Shown: positions 43,851-53,381 of the stretch, in pieces
Layout of the letters: each line of letters opens with the position of its first letter
Position numbering within the stretch: position 1 is the first letter of the stretch
Assembly: GCA_902794405.1 (NCBI GenBank)
Contig: CADBHI010000002.1
Location: 1-64,000, forward strand
Source of the DNA: an uncultured Prevotellaceae bacterium
Lineage (GTDB): Bacteria; Bacteroidota; Bacteroidia; Bacteroidales; Bacteroidaceae
Reading direction: 5' to 3'
Length of the DNA: 64,000 bases
Position numbers and translations under genes: made by a program
The notes under the pieces: model-generated
Told to the model about the DNA's origin: nothing
What the model saw: the letters and a program-made list of their open reading frames with translations, nothing else
Database searches by the model: none

Positions 43851-44905
43851 CTGTTGCCTGATAAGATGTTCTTGAGTTTTGGAAAATATTTCGCTAATAC
43901 CAGATAAAAGAGTAAACTTGCTGCTGTGGCAATGATTATACAGACGATGTAGAGCATAATGTGTGTCGTGTCAGAAGCCGTTGCAAACTTTGTTGCGCAG
44001 ATCTTTCGGAGAACGACCACGATAGGGTAGTGGACGGCGAACACGATGAAGGCGGTGTTAGGTAGTAGGCTATTGGAATAGCCTCTGCTGGCACAGGTAT
44101 CGGCCAATAACAGAAGGATAGGAATATTGAAGATGAGGGCCAGCCGATGAGCCTGCAGATTCATTGATGTTCCATATATGGTATGCATGCCAATATCAGC
44201 AATGGCGAACAGAACGAAACAGACGATGAACCATTTCTTGTTCTCGGAAACGAGCTTTAATGGGTTTACGTCATGAATGGAGAAGTAGGCACCAAGGCTG
44301 AAAAAGAGAATGGTCTGGGGAATAAACGCATTGTGGTAGGCCAGCATCCACCAGATGGCCACGATGAACAGGAAGAGCTCTCTCGCGTACATTATTATAT
44401 AATAGAAGATAGGGGAAAAGAGGCATATTATGAGCAGGTTGCGGATATACCAAAACGGACATAGGAGCGGAACGAAGTTGCCGTCGTCGTAGGATCCTCT
44501 GTCCCAGAACAAACGCAGATAATCCATCAGACCGTAGTCGGCGATGCTTTTGTAGTTGATGTCCTGCGGGTAGCCTGCGGCAAAGGCAACGAGGTAGAAT
44601 GACAATAAGATGGCGTTCCAAAGAAGATAAGGTATCAACAGCGTATGGAATCGTGTCTCCAACTTCTGTTTGTAGCTTTTCTTGCTTAGGAAGAAAAGGT
44701 AGCCAGAAATAAAGAAAAAACCAGGAACACCTGTCTCTCCAATCCATAATGAGAAAGGGTAAATAACTTTAAAATAGCTATTATGATCCCCTTCCAATCT
44801 CACCACAGAATAGCAATGTAGCAAGATAATAAAAAATATCAGTGGAAAGCGCAGCCAGGTGATGGCGGCAGATAACTTTTGTTTGTATAGTTTATTGTAT
44901 TCCAT
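43847..44905 (-). CDS. Membrane acyltransferase family 3
   Basis: I start it at ATG 44903-44905 (MEYNKLYKQKLSAAITWLRF), 352 residues. The open frame continues 96 codons further but that part overlaps the GT4 gene and is not protein-like. The catalytic His is in FIILLHCYSVV (about 30), followed by GVPGFFFISGYLFFLSKKSY, LLIPYLLWNAILL and PFWYIRNLLIICLFSPIFYY; nine to ten hydrophobic segments. It is coupled to the SGNH hydrolase and starts inside the end of the GT4 gene (14-base overlap). Closest in pattern to the gene at 37448. Confidence 0.87.
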   Translation of the reverse strand: MEYNKLYKQKLSAAITWLRFPLIFFIILLHCYSVVRLEGDHNSYFKVIYPFSLWIGETGVPGFFFISGYLFFLSKKSYKQKLETRFHTLLIPYLLWNAILLSFYLVAFAAGYPQDINYKSIADYGLMDYLRLFWDRGSYDDGNFVPLLCPFWYIRNLLIICLFSPIFYYIIMYARELFLFIVAIWWMLAYHNAFIPQTILFFSLGAYFSIHDVNPLKLVSENKKWFIVCFVLFAIADIGMHTIYGTSMNLQAHRLALIFNIPILLLLADTCASRGYSNSLLPNTAFIVFAVHYPIVVVLRKICATKFATASDTTHIMLYIVCIIIATAASLLFYLVLAKYFPKLKNILSGNR

Positions 44906-46073
44906 CTTCCAGAGCTTTAAAGAAGTTCTTAGCGTACGTTTCCTTATCGAACAGCTTGGAACGCTCCAATGATGCCTCCGCCATCTGTTTCCGCTTTTCC
45001 GGATGTTGGTAGAGGTCAAGGATAGCTGAGGCAAGGTTATCGACGATATTGTTCCTTTCCACAATTGTTGCAACTCCTTCGCAGATTTCAGGAATACCGC
45101 CGCTACGGGTGGTAATGAGTGGTAATCCTGCTGCCATAGCCTCGACGACGGTAAGTCCAAAAGGCTCTTCCCACATGGATGAAACAACTGCAATGTCAGC
45201 CATTTTCAAATAGGATGGGATTTCTTTGTAGTCCACAAAGCCAGTGAATACAATTTTGTCCTTAATTGACTCTGTGGCCTTTATCAGTTCTTCAATAAAT
45301 GGGGTGGGGTGTTTGTCCTTCCCATAAGCACTGGCGCCGACAATGAGCAATTTCCAGTTAGGGATGTCTCTGAGAATTGAAATGGCATGAATTAGTTCCA
45401 TGATGCCTTTCTCCTTGGTAAGTCGTCCGCTAAATACAATAACAAAATCTTTATCATTTAGTCCAACTTTGTTTCTGGATACGGGTTGAGCATTATAGAA
45501 ACAATTAGTATCAATGCCATTAAGTACAGTCTGGCTCTTTCCATCTTTAGGGTTAATAGTCTTAACTTGTTCAGAAATGTATTCAGAGGTGTTAATGATG
45601 CATGATAGAGAATCGTATATTTCCTGATAATGACTTGTTTTGTTGTTTAAGTAGTCGTTCTCTTGATGGACGACAAATTTTGCCTGTACTTTATCTTTTA
45701 GTTTGAGAGCGTATCCAGGTCGATTTTCGATGATAATTGCGTCATATGATTGTTGGCGCAGATGTTTCATCGCTTGTTCAAAGAAGTATTCTACAGTATA
45801 GTGATAATATTCATCACCACCTCTTTTTCGCAAATAGAGATTTTTACATAGTTTGGCCCAGAGACTGGTCGTGTCAATATACCGATAGTGATTGACGTCT
45901 GACTTCAGAGCAGGATGCCCTTTCACCTTTGGATGTTTAACACTGTAAATTGTGATGTCGTGCAAATGATGAACGTCATTGTACTCCAAACAAAAGTCAA
46001 TCAGATTTTCTACTGCTCCACCTTGAACAGCAGGAACAGGCAGAATGCCGGATGTAAGTATGGCTATTTTCAT
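44892..46073 (-). CDS. Glycosyltransferase family 4
   Basis: A 393-residue GT-B enzyme: MKIAILTSGILPVPAVQGGA (acceptor loop with the GGAxE), FVVHQENDY, TVLNGIDTNCF, VIVFSGRLTKEKGIMELIHA and EPFGLTVVEAMAAGLPLITT (about 303). It is different from the five-member array. It lies downstream of the GT11-like gene (37-base gap) and overlaps the acyltransferase start. Probably adds a sugar to the same polysaccharide. Confidence 0.9.
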   Translation of the reverse strand: MKIAILTSGILPVPAVQGGAVENLIDFCLEYNDVHHLHDITIYSVKHPKVKGHPALKSDVNHYRYIDTTSLWAKLCKNLYLRKRGGDEYYHYTVEYFFEQAMKHLRQQSYDAIIIENRPGYALKLKDKVQAKFVVHQENDYLNNKTSHYQEIYDSLSCIINTSEYISEQVKTINPKDGKSQTVLNGIDTNCFYNAQPVSRNKVGLNDKDFVIVFSGRLTKEKGIMELIHAISILRDIPNWKLLIVGASAYGKDKHPTPFIEELIKATESIKDKIVFTGFVDYKEIPSYLKMADIAVVSSMWEEPFGLTVVEAMAAGLPLITTRSGGIPEICEGVATIVERNNIVDNLASAILDLYQHPEKRKQMAEASLERSKLFDKETYAKNFFKALEDGIQ

Positions 46074-46110
46074 AAAAGGATAATAGTTAAAATAGTGCCA
46101 TGGAGAAATA

Positions 46111-46968
46111 CTAATCAGTCAACTTCTGTGTCCAAAACTCTTCTGTGCTTTCGCCGCTTTTGAAATGGAAGAAATCGGTTACAATGGAAAAACACTTATC
46201 AGTGAAGGATTGGTCTTTACTCTTGATAAAGGAAAGAGGAACTTCACCGATAAATGATGCCCATCGACTATAGGTACTCCATGGTCCGATAATTCTATCG
46301 CATAGTGAAAGCGTGTATAAGTCAAGAATATCTCCAGATGGCTCTTTTCCGAAACGGTAGCATTTGCAGCCGTCAAAGATGTCAACAGGGAAAGCCTCAT
46401 TACTACTGATGAAGAAAGCGACCTGTTTATTGGCATAGAGAGCTTGAATCTTTAGCATGAACTGATGGAACTCTTCCAATGTATAGTAATATCGACCGTC
46501 AAAGAATGTTTTATAGTCGCCGTGTCGGATGTGAACACCTATAACCAAATCTGCATCTTTTCGTATGTTGCTTACCATTAGTTCAGCCTTGTCTGTTATT
46601 TCTTTTCTTGGTTGGAAAATATGCTGTAGTTCTTTTTTCGTCTGTTTAAGATAACGTGTGTCATCCATTGTAAGCCAGCCTTTTTTGAAACCGAGGAATT
46701 TAAATGCCTTATCCCATGTTTTGTTATGGGTCACCTTCCATGTTAGACCTTTATAATTATTCCATCCGTTATCACGCTCTAGATACCACTTATGGTAGAG
46801 TGGGAAATAGATGAAGGGACAGTGCAGCAGATTCGGAAAGTCCTCGATTGTCCAGTCGTAAAAAAGAATGGCCATTTTCTTCCGTTCTGCGACACATTGG
46901 GCTACAGATGCTACATAGGTCCACAACCTATTGCATGTTTGTCCGGGGGCATCACAAATAATCCTCAT
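46111..46968 (-). CDS. Fucosyltransferase-like glycosyltransferase (GT11-like)
   Basis: A 285-residue enzyme. MRIICDAPGQTCNRLWTYVA resembles the donor-binding start (G..GN..) of fucosyltransferases, although the second G is replaced (GQTCN). The motif GVHIRHGDY (about 143-151) is the H-x-R-x-x-D hallmark of alpha-1,2/alpha-1,6 fucosyltransferases. Near the C-terminus SLCDRIIGPWSTYSRWASFI fits the conserved S.FS.W region. The sugar is therefore plausibly fucose but not proven. It is preceded by its own promoter in a divergent gap. Confidence 0.8.
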   Translation of the reverse strand: MRIICDAPGQTCNRLWTYVASVAQCVAERKKMAILFYDWTIEDFPNLLHCPFIYFPLYHKWYLERDNGWNNYKGLTWKVTHNKTWDKAFKFLGFKKGWLTMDDTRYLKQTKKELQHIFQPRKEITDKAELMVSNIRKDADLVIGVHIRHGDYKTFFDGRYYYTLEEFHQFMLKIQALYANKQVAFFISSNEAFPVDIFDGCKCYRFGKEPSGDILDLYTLSLCDRIIGPWSTYSRWASFIGEVPLSFIKSKDQSFTDKCFSIVTDFFHFKSGESTEEFWTQKLTD

Positions 46969-46988
46969 AAAGTGTATTGTTTATTGTG

Positions 46989-47019
46989 CAAAGATACATA
47001 GTTTTTTAATGAAATGCAA
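46989..47019 (-). promoter_or_regulatory. Promoter of the minus-strand GT11-GT4-acyltransferase-SGNH group
   Basis: On the minus strand TTG (47017-47019), 20 bases, then TATCTTTG (46989-46996). Full match 20 bases before the ATG of the GT11-like gene. Confidence 0.7.
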
Positions 47020-47069
47020 GTATTATATCTTATATTTTATCATTATTCCTTTTTTTTTCAAAAAAGTTG

Positions 47070-47077
47070 TATCTTTG
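47070..47077 (+). promoter_or_regulatory. -7 box of the plus-strand acyltransferase
   Basis: TATCTTTG followed by CAG, 22 bases before the GTG at 47100. Upstream is a T-run rather than a clear TTG. Together with the minus-strand promoter it makes the 131-base gap bidirectional. Confidence 0.55.
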
Positions 47078-47099
47078 CAGTGACAAATATTGAAACATT

Positions 47100-48134
47100 G
47101 TGAAACGAAGTTCATATCTGGATGTTGTGAAAGGTTTGGCCATTATTATGGTAGTGTTTACTCACTCAATTCAATGGGGGAGTGGAAGCTCCTTTTATAA
47201 TGAGTGTCTCTATTTTGATGATCAGCTGTTTAAGTTTGTTTATGGATTCCACATGCCATTGTTTATGATAGTTAGTGGCTACCTGTTTTGGGGCACAATA
47301 TGTCGTCATAAGCCTATGGAGGTCGCGATGTCAAGACTCAGGGCTTTGTTGCTGCCTATTGTTACGTGCCAGACTATATATCTTATCATTCTATCAGTAC
47401 TGGGAATGACGGTTCTTTCAATGGGATGGCTATATTCTTATGGTAGTGCCTTGTGGTTTTTGCGGAGTGTCTTGGGGTGTAGCTTCATGTTGCTTGTTGG
47501 TCATGTCTTGTTAAAAGATTCGCTATTATTCCATGTCGTGGTATGGGCGTTGTTGCTGTTAATCCCTGCTGAGCGGCTCAGTGGGTTACATGTATTTATG
47601 TATCCCTATTTTGTTTTTGGGTATTATTGGAATAAGTTGAATGGTAAGGAGCGGTACCGTAGCTTTTCTGGTTTAAAGAAAATCTCTGTTTTAATGGCAT
47701 CGTTTGGACTCTACATGGTTTTGCTGTGTGGGACTTTTGACAGTCCGGAACGGTCGGTATATATTATGGGAATGAGTTTGCAAGGACGTTCTTCCGTTTG
47801 GATTCAATTAATCATAGATTTATTGCGCTATATCTATGGTGGCTTAGGAATTATCATGACAATGATAACGGTGGACTTGTGTTTTGCGGGGCGACAGTTC
47901 TCGTCAGACCGTAATCTTCAACATTGGATAGTTTTGTTAGGACGGAATACACTAGGTATTTATATTTTTAATTTTTTTACAACCCAACTATTGCTGTTGC
48001 TGCCTTTTAATGGCCATTACTTCTATATGGCATCCATTGCTGAAACGATTGTAATGCTCATTGGGGCAATGGCCGTGATATGGCTAGTACGTAGAACTTT
48101 TATTACGAGATTGTTGTTTTTAGGAGAAAAATGA
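47100..48134 (+). CDS. Membrane acyltransferase family 3
   Basis: A 344-residue polytopic protein starting at GTG 47100 (product MKRSSYLDVVKGLAIIMVVF). YLDVVKGLAIIMVVFTHS holds the D..(K/R)G..I..V...H pattern with the catalytic His about 22. FHMPLFMIVSGYLFW, LPIVTCQTIY, and LGRNTLGIYIFNFFTTQLLL complete the family pattern. GTG is chosen because no closer ATG exists and it lies properly downstream of the -7 box. It is an isolated plus-strand gene inside the minus-strand exopolysaccharide locus. Confidence 0.87.
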   Translation: MKRSSYLDVVKGLAIIMVVFTHSIQWGSGSSFYNECLYFDDQLFKFVYGFHMPLFMIVSGYLFWGTICRHKPMEVAMSRLRALLLPIVTCQTIYLIILSVLGMTVLSMGWLYSYGSALWFLRSVLGCSFMLLVGHVLLKDSLLFHVVVWALLLLIPAERLSGLHVFMYPYFVFGYYWNKLNGKERYRSFSGLKKISVLMASFGLYMVLLCGTFDSPERSVYIMGMSLQGRSSVWIQLIIDLLRYIYGGLGIIMTMITVDLCFAGRQFSSDRNLQHWIVLLGRNTLGIYIFNFFTTQLLLLLPFNGHYFYMASIAETIVMLIGAMAVIWLVRRTFITRLLFLGEK

Positions 48135-48187
48135 TATAGAGATTGATTATATTGCCTGTAAATGTCCCTTTATATTTCAAATAAGAT

Positions 48188-49741
48188 TCAATATTGTAGA
48201 ATCTTGTTAGCAATCCTATATAGGACAGGCTTTCGAGCAATAAAGTATTTCATGCCATTGGTTGCGATAAACAATGAGATGCAATACAAAAAGAGTATAG
48301 GTGTATAGGTGATAATGACATAACCAATAAGAGTTATGAAGGTATTGACGTGAGTATCAATGATAGTTATTTTTGTGATAAGGGCTATAAAAGTGAAGAT
48401 GAAAAAGGTGAGATAGAAAGGGAGCATACCGCGCCAATAGACAGATACCTTCTGATGTAGTCCTTGACTAAATAGGAAGTAAGGCTTCCAGAACATGGCG
48501 ATGAAGAATACACTTATTATCTTTCCGAGCAGAATGCCGATAATGCCGAAGAACGGTGCCAAGCAAAGCGTTACCGTGAGATTCAATGCTAATTCCGTCC
48601 ATGCTGCCCATACGTCCTGATAAAGGCCACAGGCAGATATGTACATCTCTACCACACCGCGAGATAAGAATATGAATAGATTGAAGATTAATAAGTACAG
48701 GATTATGTCATCCAAAAGATAATCGGCTCCAAGCCAGCACACAATAAACGATTGTGTGAACATGAGCAGGGCAAATATGATGATACCGACAATCAAGAAG
48801 CGGATGGCCGTCAGTTCCCAAAACACTTTCATCGTATTCTTGTCATTTCCTTCAGCAATGAGGTTACCGATACCGGCATTCATGCCGTCGCTGAGAATGT
48901 TGACCAAGAAATTAAGTTTGTTGGTGATAATAGTATAATTGCCGTAATATGCCACTTGCACAATTGAAACTAACCAACCAACCATAATTTCATCGCTACG
49001 GTAGAGAATGAAATCCTTGATTCTTTGAACGAATATCTGTCGGGTCTTGTGCAGTACTTCGGGATATTTCTTGAGGTTCTTTTTTCCGTCCTTAAGATTG
49101 ATGCGCAACCAAGGATAGAGCTGGCGGATGCGGATGTTGAAGACGATGATGCCAAAAATGGTGAATACCAATCCGACGACGACCCATAGCCACAGGTTTC
49201 GGTAGTAGTAGGCTAGGAGAATCTGGGTGCTGCTTTGCACGATGCTGATGGTCTGGAAGTAGGCATTGACCAAATACTGCTTTTGATTAGCACCGACTAA
49301 CAACTGTTTGTAGTTGAACACATAGCCTGCCACCGAGGATGCCAGAAAAGAGAAAAAAGCGAAGTATACCAAAGGAAGACCCGTTGTCAGGCCGTTAAAC
49401 CACCAGGGGAAGAATAGGCTGGCAATGAGGCCGGCAACACCAATGACAAAACCGATGCAGCGGTATAAGTAGGCCAGCATTGACATGATTACGTTGATTT
49501 CCTCATGGTTGTCCTCTTGAAGCGGTTTATAGAGAAAATAGACGATGCTGGTGCCGATGCCTAACTCAGCTACACTTAAAAAGCTCATGATATTCATGAG
49601 CATACCTGTTAAGCCGATGAATTCTGCTCCAAGGCAGTCAAGAAAAACTTTACGGGAGAAAAATGCCAAGAATAAACCGAGGACGTAGAACAGCATCCCC
49701 ACTTTGATATTCATGACACTTCTATGTACTCGTTCTCCCAT
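48188..49741 (-). CDS. Wzx-type polysaccharide flippase
   Basis: A 517-residue protein with twelve to fourteen predicted membrane segments, of the MOP/PST superfamily. The opening VGMLFYVLGLFLAFFSRKVF and ECLGAEFIGLTGMLMNIMSF-like stretch (LDCLGAEFIGLTG, about 34) is the usual start of Bacteroidota O-antigen translocases. It would flip lipid-linked repeat units to the periplasm. It lies 35 bases downstream of the AAA ATPase gene and 53 bases from the convergent acyltransferase. Confidence 0.88.
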   Translation of the reverse strand: MGERVHRSVMNIKVGMLFYVLGLFLAFFSRKVFLDCLGAEFIGLTGMLMNIMSFLSVAELGIGTSIVYFLYKPLQEDNHEEINVIMSMLAYLYRCIGFVIGVAGLIASLFFPWWFNGLTTGLPLVYFAFFSFLASSVAGYVFNYKQLLVGANQKQYLVNAYFQTISIVQSSTQILLAYYYRNLWLWVVVGLVFTIFGIIVFNIRIRQLYPWLRINLKDGKKNLKKYPEVLHKTRQIFVQRIKDFILYRSDEIMVGWLVSIVQVAYYGNYTIITNKLNFLVNILSDGMNAGIGNLIAEGNDKNTMKVFWELTAIRFLIVGIIIFALLMFTQSFIVCWLGADYLLDDIILYLLIFNLFIFLSRGVVEMYISACGLYQDVWAAWTELALNLTVTLCLAPFFGIIGILLGKIISVFFIAMFWKPYFLFSQGLHQKVSVYWRGMLPFYLTFFIFTFIALITKITIIDTHVNTFITLIGYVIITYTPILFLYCISLFIATNGMKYFIARKPVLYRIANKILQY

Positions 49742-49776
49742 ACCAAGTAGTAAATGTTACTAACAATAAAATACAA

Positions 49777-50916
49777 TCAATACATCGTTGCTAACCATTC
49801 TGAAAAGAAAAAGTTGTAGATTTGATACTCATTGTTTGTCTGTGTGACAATGTCGTTCTTTAGTAACATCTTAACAGCAGACTGAACAGAACTGGCTGAG
49901 TTGAGGTTGTATTTCTTGATGAACTTGGCTGATGTGATATTTTGGGCAATGCCTTCTCTCGCGATGGCTTGTAATACAATCTTTTGTTTTGGAGGAAGGT
50001 TGGCCATCAGGTCCTTGTAGCTCTGCTCTTGTGACATGATAACATTACGTCGCGCCTCGTCAATCATCATGGCTGTGCAGGTCTTTCCAGACGGTGTCAG
50101 GGCATATAGCTCGTTCATCATCATTTGCACAAACCAGGTGTAACCATCGTATTGAGTCCAAACAGCCTCAATGACTTCCTTGTCAATATGCTTGTCTCTT
50201 TCCTCAAACAGTCTGGTGGCGAACGATGTGTATGTCAAGACAGGTATGGGTTCCAATCCCATGCTGATGGGGCTTTGATAGAAGGGCTTGGACGGAGTAT
50301 TGAACATGTTGCTCATCACATGACGCTTGCTGCCAGAGAAGATGAACTGGGCATGATGACACATCTGGATTTTTGTCCGTAACAATGCTTCAACATTTTT
50401 CTCTGCATATTCGCTGATTTGCTGAAATTCGTCAATGGCGATAATACATGGTTTGTCAGCTTCTTCAATATAGGCGAATATCTCATCAAGGGATGTCTGG
50501 GGGGCTTGTATGTCACCTAACCCTAAGTCAAAAGATGGCTCACCAGTCATAGAATCAAGCTTGAAACCAATACGGAACGAGCTGATGATCTGAAAGAACT
50601 TCTCTTTCCACAAGGTGGATTGTGGCTTTAGCTGAGCATAGATTTCTTTCCCTAAGGTATAGACAAACTCGGCTAATGAGGTGGTGGCATAGATGTCAAT
50701 GAAGAATACATAATACTGCTCTTTGATATCTGACTGATTGAAGAAATGTTGAATCAGACCGGACTTGCCAATACGTCGGGGGGAAATGAGTGCAACGTCT
50801 CTGCCATTCTGTATTTGCTTCCTGAGGAATGTGGTCTCTTCAGACCTGTCACAGAAATACTTGTCTGATACGTATTTGCCAACAATAAAAGGATTAAATA
50901 ATTCTAACTCTCTCAT
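49777..50916 (-). CDS. AAA/STAND-type ATPase of unknown role
   Basis: A 379-residue protein resembling ATPase_2-type P-loop proteins. It begins LFNPFIVGKYVSDKYFCDR, then ALISPRRIGKSGLIQHFF (Walker A about 44-61), PCIIAIDEFQQISEY (Walker B about 160), FIFSGSKRHVM (sensor) and YDGYTWFVQMMMNELY, followed by a winged-helix-like C-terminus (KYNLNSASSVQSAVKMLLKN). Such genes are frequent and apparently mobile in Bacteroidota; their function is unknown. It sits within the polysaccharide locus with its own promoter and has no obvious glycan role. It is not closely similar to the ATPase at 41492. Confidence 0.8.
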   Translation of the reverse strand: MRELELFNPFIVGKYVSDKYFCDRSEETTFLRKQIQNGRDVALISPRRIGKSGLIQHFFNQSDIKEQYYVFFIDIYATTSLAEFVYTLGKEIYAQLKPQSTLWKEKFFQIISSFRIGFKLDSMTGEPSFDLGLGDIQAPQTSLDEIFAYIEEADKPCIIAIDEFQQISEYAEKNVEALLRTKIQMCHHAQFIFSGSKRHVMSNMFNTPSKPFYQSPISMGLEPIPVLTYTSFATRLFEERDKHIDKEVIEAVWTQYDGYTWFVQMMMNELYALTPSGKTCTAMMIDEARRNVIMSQEQSYKDLMANLPPKQKIVLQAIAREGIAQNITSAKFIKKYNLNSASSVQSAVKMLLKNDIVTQTNNEYQIYNFFFSEWLATMY

Positions 50917-50934
50917 GCCTCCGACTTTTTATTG

Positions 50935-50965
50935 CAAATATAATAATTATTGTTGTAATAAACAA
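50935..50965 (-). promoter_or_regulatory. Promoter of the AAA ATPase gene
   Basis: On the minus strand TTG (50963-50965), 20 bases, TATATTTG (50935-50942); 18 bases before the ATG. It lies in the 98-base gap behind the membrane GT2 gene. Confidence 0.65.
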
Positions 50966-51014
50966 AGAGATTCGTTATTCTTAGTTTTGTTTAACAGTTG
51001 AAAATCAATGAATG

Positions 51015-52220
51015 CTATTTGCTGTTATGGGTGGTATGTAAGAAGTCGGTATTCTTACGGTCCATGTGGAGGAGGTTCTTGAGCATACGGAGCACAAGGC
51101 CAGGAATGGCAAGTACCTTGCCAAAGAGAGAACGGGAACGGAGCTGAGCTGGAATGGCAATAATCAATGCAATAGCAAGGGCAAATAAAAGCCACCACCA
51201 CTTGGCACACCAATCGGGAACGAGAACCGTCATCAATATAGCAAAGAAGGTCAGTACCACTATCAAAATTGAGCGGGGGATGAGTGCTTGCTGGATTGTT
51301 TTATCAATGAAATTAAGATTGCCATGAATAAATGCATTGGGAATCTGGGGTAACTGGCGAAGCAGACTCTGAATCTGAGCTGTCATCCAGCGCATGCGCT
51401 GACGTTGGAAATTGTCTTTGTTGCTGACTTTCTCGTCAAAGACGTGAATCTCTGCTGCATATTTAATGAAAATTCCTTGTCTTAGCAATAAGGCTTCCAT
51501 TTCACGGTCTTCGCCAGCCGTGCTAAGCTGGAAGACATTCTTCTTGAACAACTCGTAGTCGAAACACATACCAGAACCGATGAGTGCCGAGGAGAGGCCG
51601 AGGCGATTGTGGGCTTTGCGGAAAATGGTGTTGTTGATTTCCTCACTGGCTCCGTCGAGCATGGCCACATCGTTATTGGAATTCTTGGCACAGCGGTGAC
51701 ATTGGATGGCATCATAACCGGCATTACAAAGGATGTTGAGATTGTGCAGAAAATCTTCCTGTACGACATTGTCTGCATCAAGAACCACTATATTATCAAA
51801 ATCCCCTTCAATTGTTTTCCCTCCGTCTTCCACCGTCTGAATGGCATGTTGCATAGCCTTGGCTTTTGAACTTTTTTCAAAGACTGGGGTTAAAACAGTA
51901 ATGGAGTAAGTACGCAATTGCTCGTTCGTCTCGTCTTTCATGTGGTCAGAGATAACAACCAACTGGTATTTGTCTTTTGGATATTTTTGATATAGGAACT
52001 TATCAATAGAATTAAGAATGACTGCGTCTTCATTATAAGCTGGGTAGAGTATCAGAAATCTACGTTCCTTATAAAGGCTTAGTGACTTTGCATGGGTTGA
52101 TGCAAAGTCGTCCTTCTCGTAAAATAGAGAAATGATAGCGAAAAAGACAACATAGGAGACCGATGCTGCCATGATGCACCATATCGTAATCTCAATTATA
52201 TGTAAGAAAGTCCAAAACAT
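51015..52220 (-). CDS. Membrane-bound glycosyltransferase family 2
   Basis: A 401-residue enzyme with one N-terminal membrane segment (about 8-32) and two or three near the C-terminus (about 305-350). The catalytic domain shows FLILYPAYNEDAVI, VVISDHMKD, VVLDADNVVQEDF (DxD about 155), the base motif AGEDREMEALL and QRQRMRW, the QxxRW of processive GT2s such as chitin, cellulose and hyaluronan synthases. It is adjacent to and paralogous with the next gene (10-base gap). It may build a beta-linked part of the polysaccharide. Confidence 0.88.
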   Translation of the reverse strand: MFWTFLHIIEITIWCIMAASVSYVVFFAIISLFYEKDDFASTHAKSLSLYKERRFLILYPAYNEDAVILNSIDKFLYQKYPKDKYQLVVISDHMKDETNEQLRTYSITVLTPVFEKSSKAKAMQHAIQTVEDGGKTIEGDFDNIVVLDADNVVQEDFLHNLNILCNAGYDAIQCHRCAKNSNNDVAMLDGASEEINNTIFRKAHNRLGLSSALIGSGMCFDYELFKKNVFQLSTAGEDREMEALLLRQGIFIKYAAEIHVFDEKVSNKDNFQRQRMRWMTAQIQSLLRQLPQIPNAFIHGNLNFIDKTIQQALIPRSILIVVLTFFAILMTVLVPDWCAKWWWLLFALAIALIIAIPAQLRSRSLFGKVLAIPGLVLRMLKNLLHMDRKNTDFLHTTHNSK

Positions 52221-52230
52221 AGGCGAAATA

Positions 52231-53379
52231 CTATTTCCTTCTGAATAATCCGATGACTTTTCTATAGATGTTTGAAGCTGTTGCCATTGGAAGGCTTATA
52301 AAGTCCTTATCCCAGTTCTTGTCTACGAGTTCATTAGGGGTAGCTATGGCAAGGGCTAATCCCCAAATAACTGTGACAATCCACCATTTGATTGCCATGG
52401 TAAGATAGATGAAAGGCAGCGTGATGTCCATCACCAAGACTATGGCAAACATGATGGAACGCGGGATAAGCATCCACTGAATAATTTTGTCCATCCAGTC
52501 ATATTGTTGATTGATGATAGCTGATGGGAGATAATGGATATTCTTGAACAATGCCCGATACTGATCTATAATCCATTGGCCGCGTTGACGATTGAATTCT
52601 GCAGCTTCGCGTTTTCGTTCGTTGTATATATGGATATAGTCAAAATAGTCGATAAAACATTGTTGGTGAACCAACATACCTTCCAGTTCTCTGTCTTCAT
52701 AATTGGTTCGAACTTTCATGATATTCTTCTTGAACCACTCAAACTCGTATGCCACACCAGCACTTGAAAGTGAGGAGGATAATCCTATCGTGATATGACC
52801 GCGTCGGAAAATGGAGTTATTGATTTCTTCGAAAATGGTACTCAGGCGAGCTGGTGCTGTATCTCGATTGCGCGGCATCAGGTGGCAGGTAATGGCTTTT
52901 GTGCCTGCAGCCTCGTATGCATCATTGAGCTGTTCCAGGAATTCTGCTTCTACAATGTTGTCGGCATTCAATATTACTGCAACGTCGTAGATCTTAAATG
53001 CCGGCAAATTGAGAACGGCGAATTGGAGTGATTTAACTTTTGTACTTTTTTCAAAATTGGGCGTCAAAAGGGTGATGGTGTATTGGGCCAATTTCATGTT
53101 GGTGATTTCTGACTGATGATCAGAAACAACAACAACGTCAAACAATCGCTGTGGGTAGCCTTGGCTGAGAATGGAGGCAACAGTGTGGACGATATTTTTA
53201 TCGTCTTTATATGATGGAATGATGACGATAAAGCGATTCTGGTGTTTAGCTTTGGGAGCAAAACGTGTTTTGCTAAATATCGAAACAATAGAAAAAAACA
53301 CAATATAGATAACTGTCAGCGTCACTCCCACGAACAGTAAAACGTCAATGATATATATTGTTAGCCAATAATAGTCCAT
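52231..53379 (-). CDS. Membrane-bound glycosyltransferase family 2 (QxxQW variant)
   Basis: A 382-residue paralog of the neighbour at 51015 with the same layout: N-terminal membrane helix, FIVIIPSYKDDKNIV, VVVVSDHQSE, VAVILNADNIVEAEF (DxD-type NADN about 145), YEDRELEGMLV, then C-terminal helices. At the position of QxxRW it has QRGQW, so the arginine is replaced. It therefore may have altered processivity or activity. It lies 2 bases from the following soluble GT2 gene and 10 from its paralog. Confidence 0.87.
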   Translation of the reverse strand: MDYYWLTIYIIDVLLFVGVTLTVIYIVFFSIVSIFSKTRFAPKAKHQNRFIVIIPSYKDDKNIVHTVASILSQGYPQRLFDVVVVSDHQSEITNMKLAQYTITLLTPNFEKSTKVKSLQFAVLNLPAFKIYDVAVILNADNIVEAEFLEQLNDAYEAAGTKAITCHLMPRNRDTAPARLSTIFEEINNSIFRRGHITIGLSSSLSSAGVAYEFEWFKKNIMKVRTNYEDRELEGMLVHQQCFIDYFDYIHIYNERKREAAEFNRQRGQWIIDQYRALFKNIHYLPSAIINQQYDWMDKIIQWMLIPRSIMFAIVLVMDITLPFIYLTMAIKWWIVTVIWGLALAIATPNELVDKNWDKDFISLPMATASNIYRKVIGLFRRK

Positions 53380-53381
53380 AA

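Noticed and set aside
44906..45193. 96-codon N-terminal extension of the acyltransferase at 43847
   Set aside because: It overlaps the well-supported GT4 gene in another frame and is rich in S, T, R without a protein-like pattern. The ATG at 44905 starts a normal family N-terminus.
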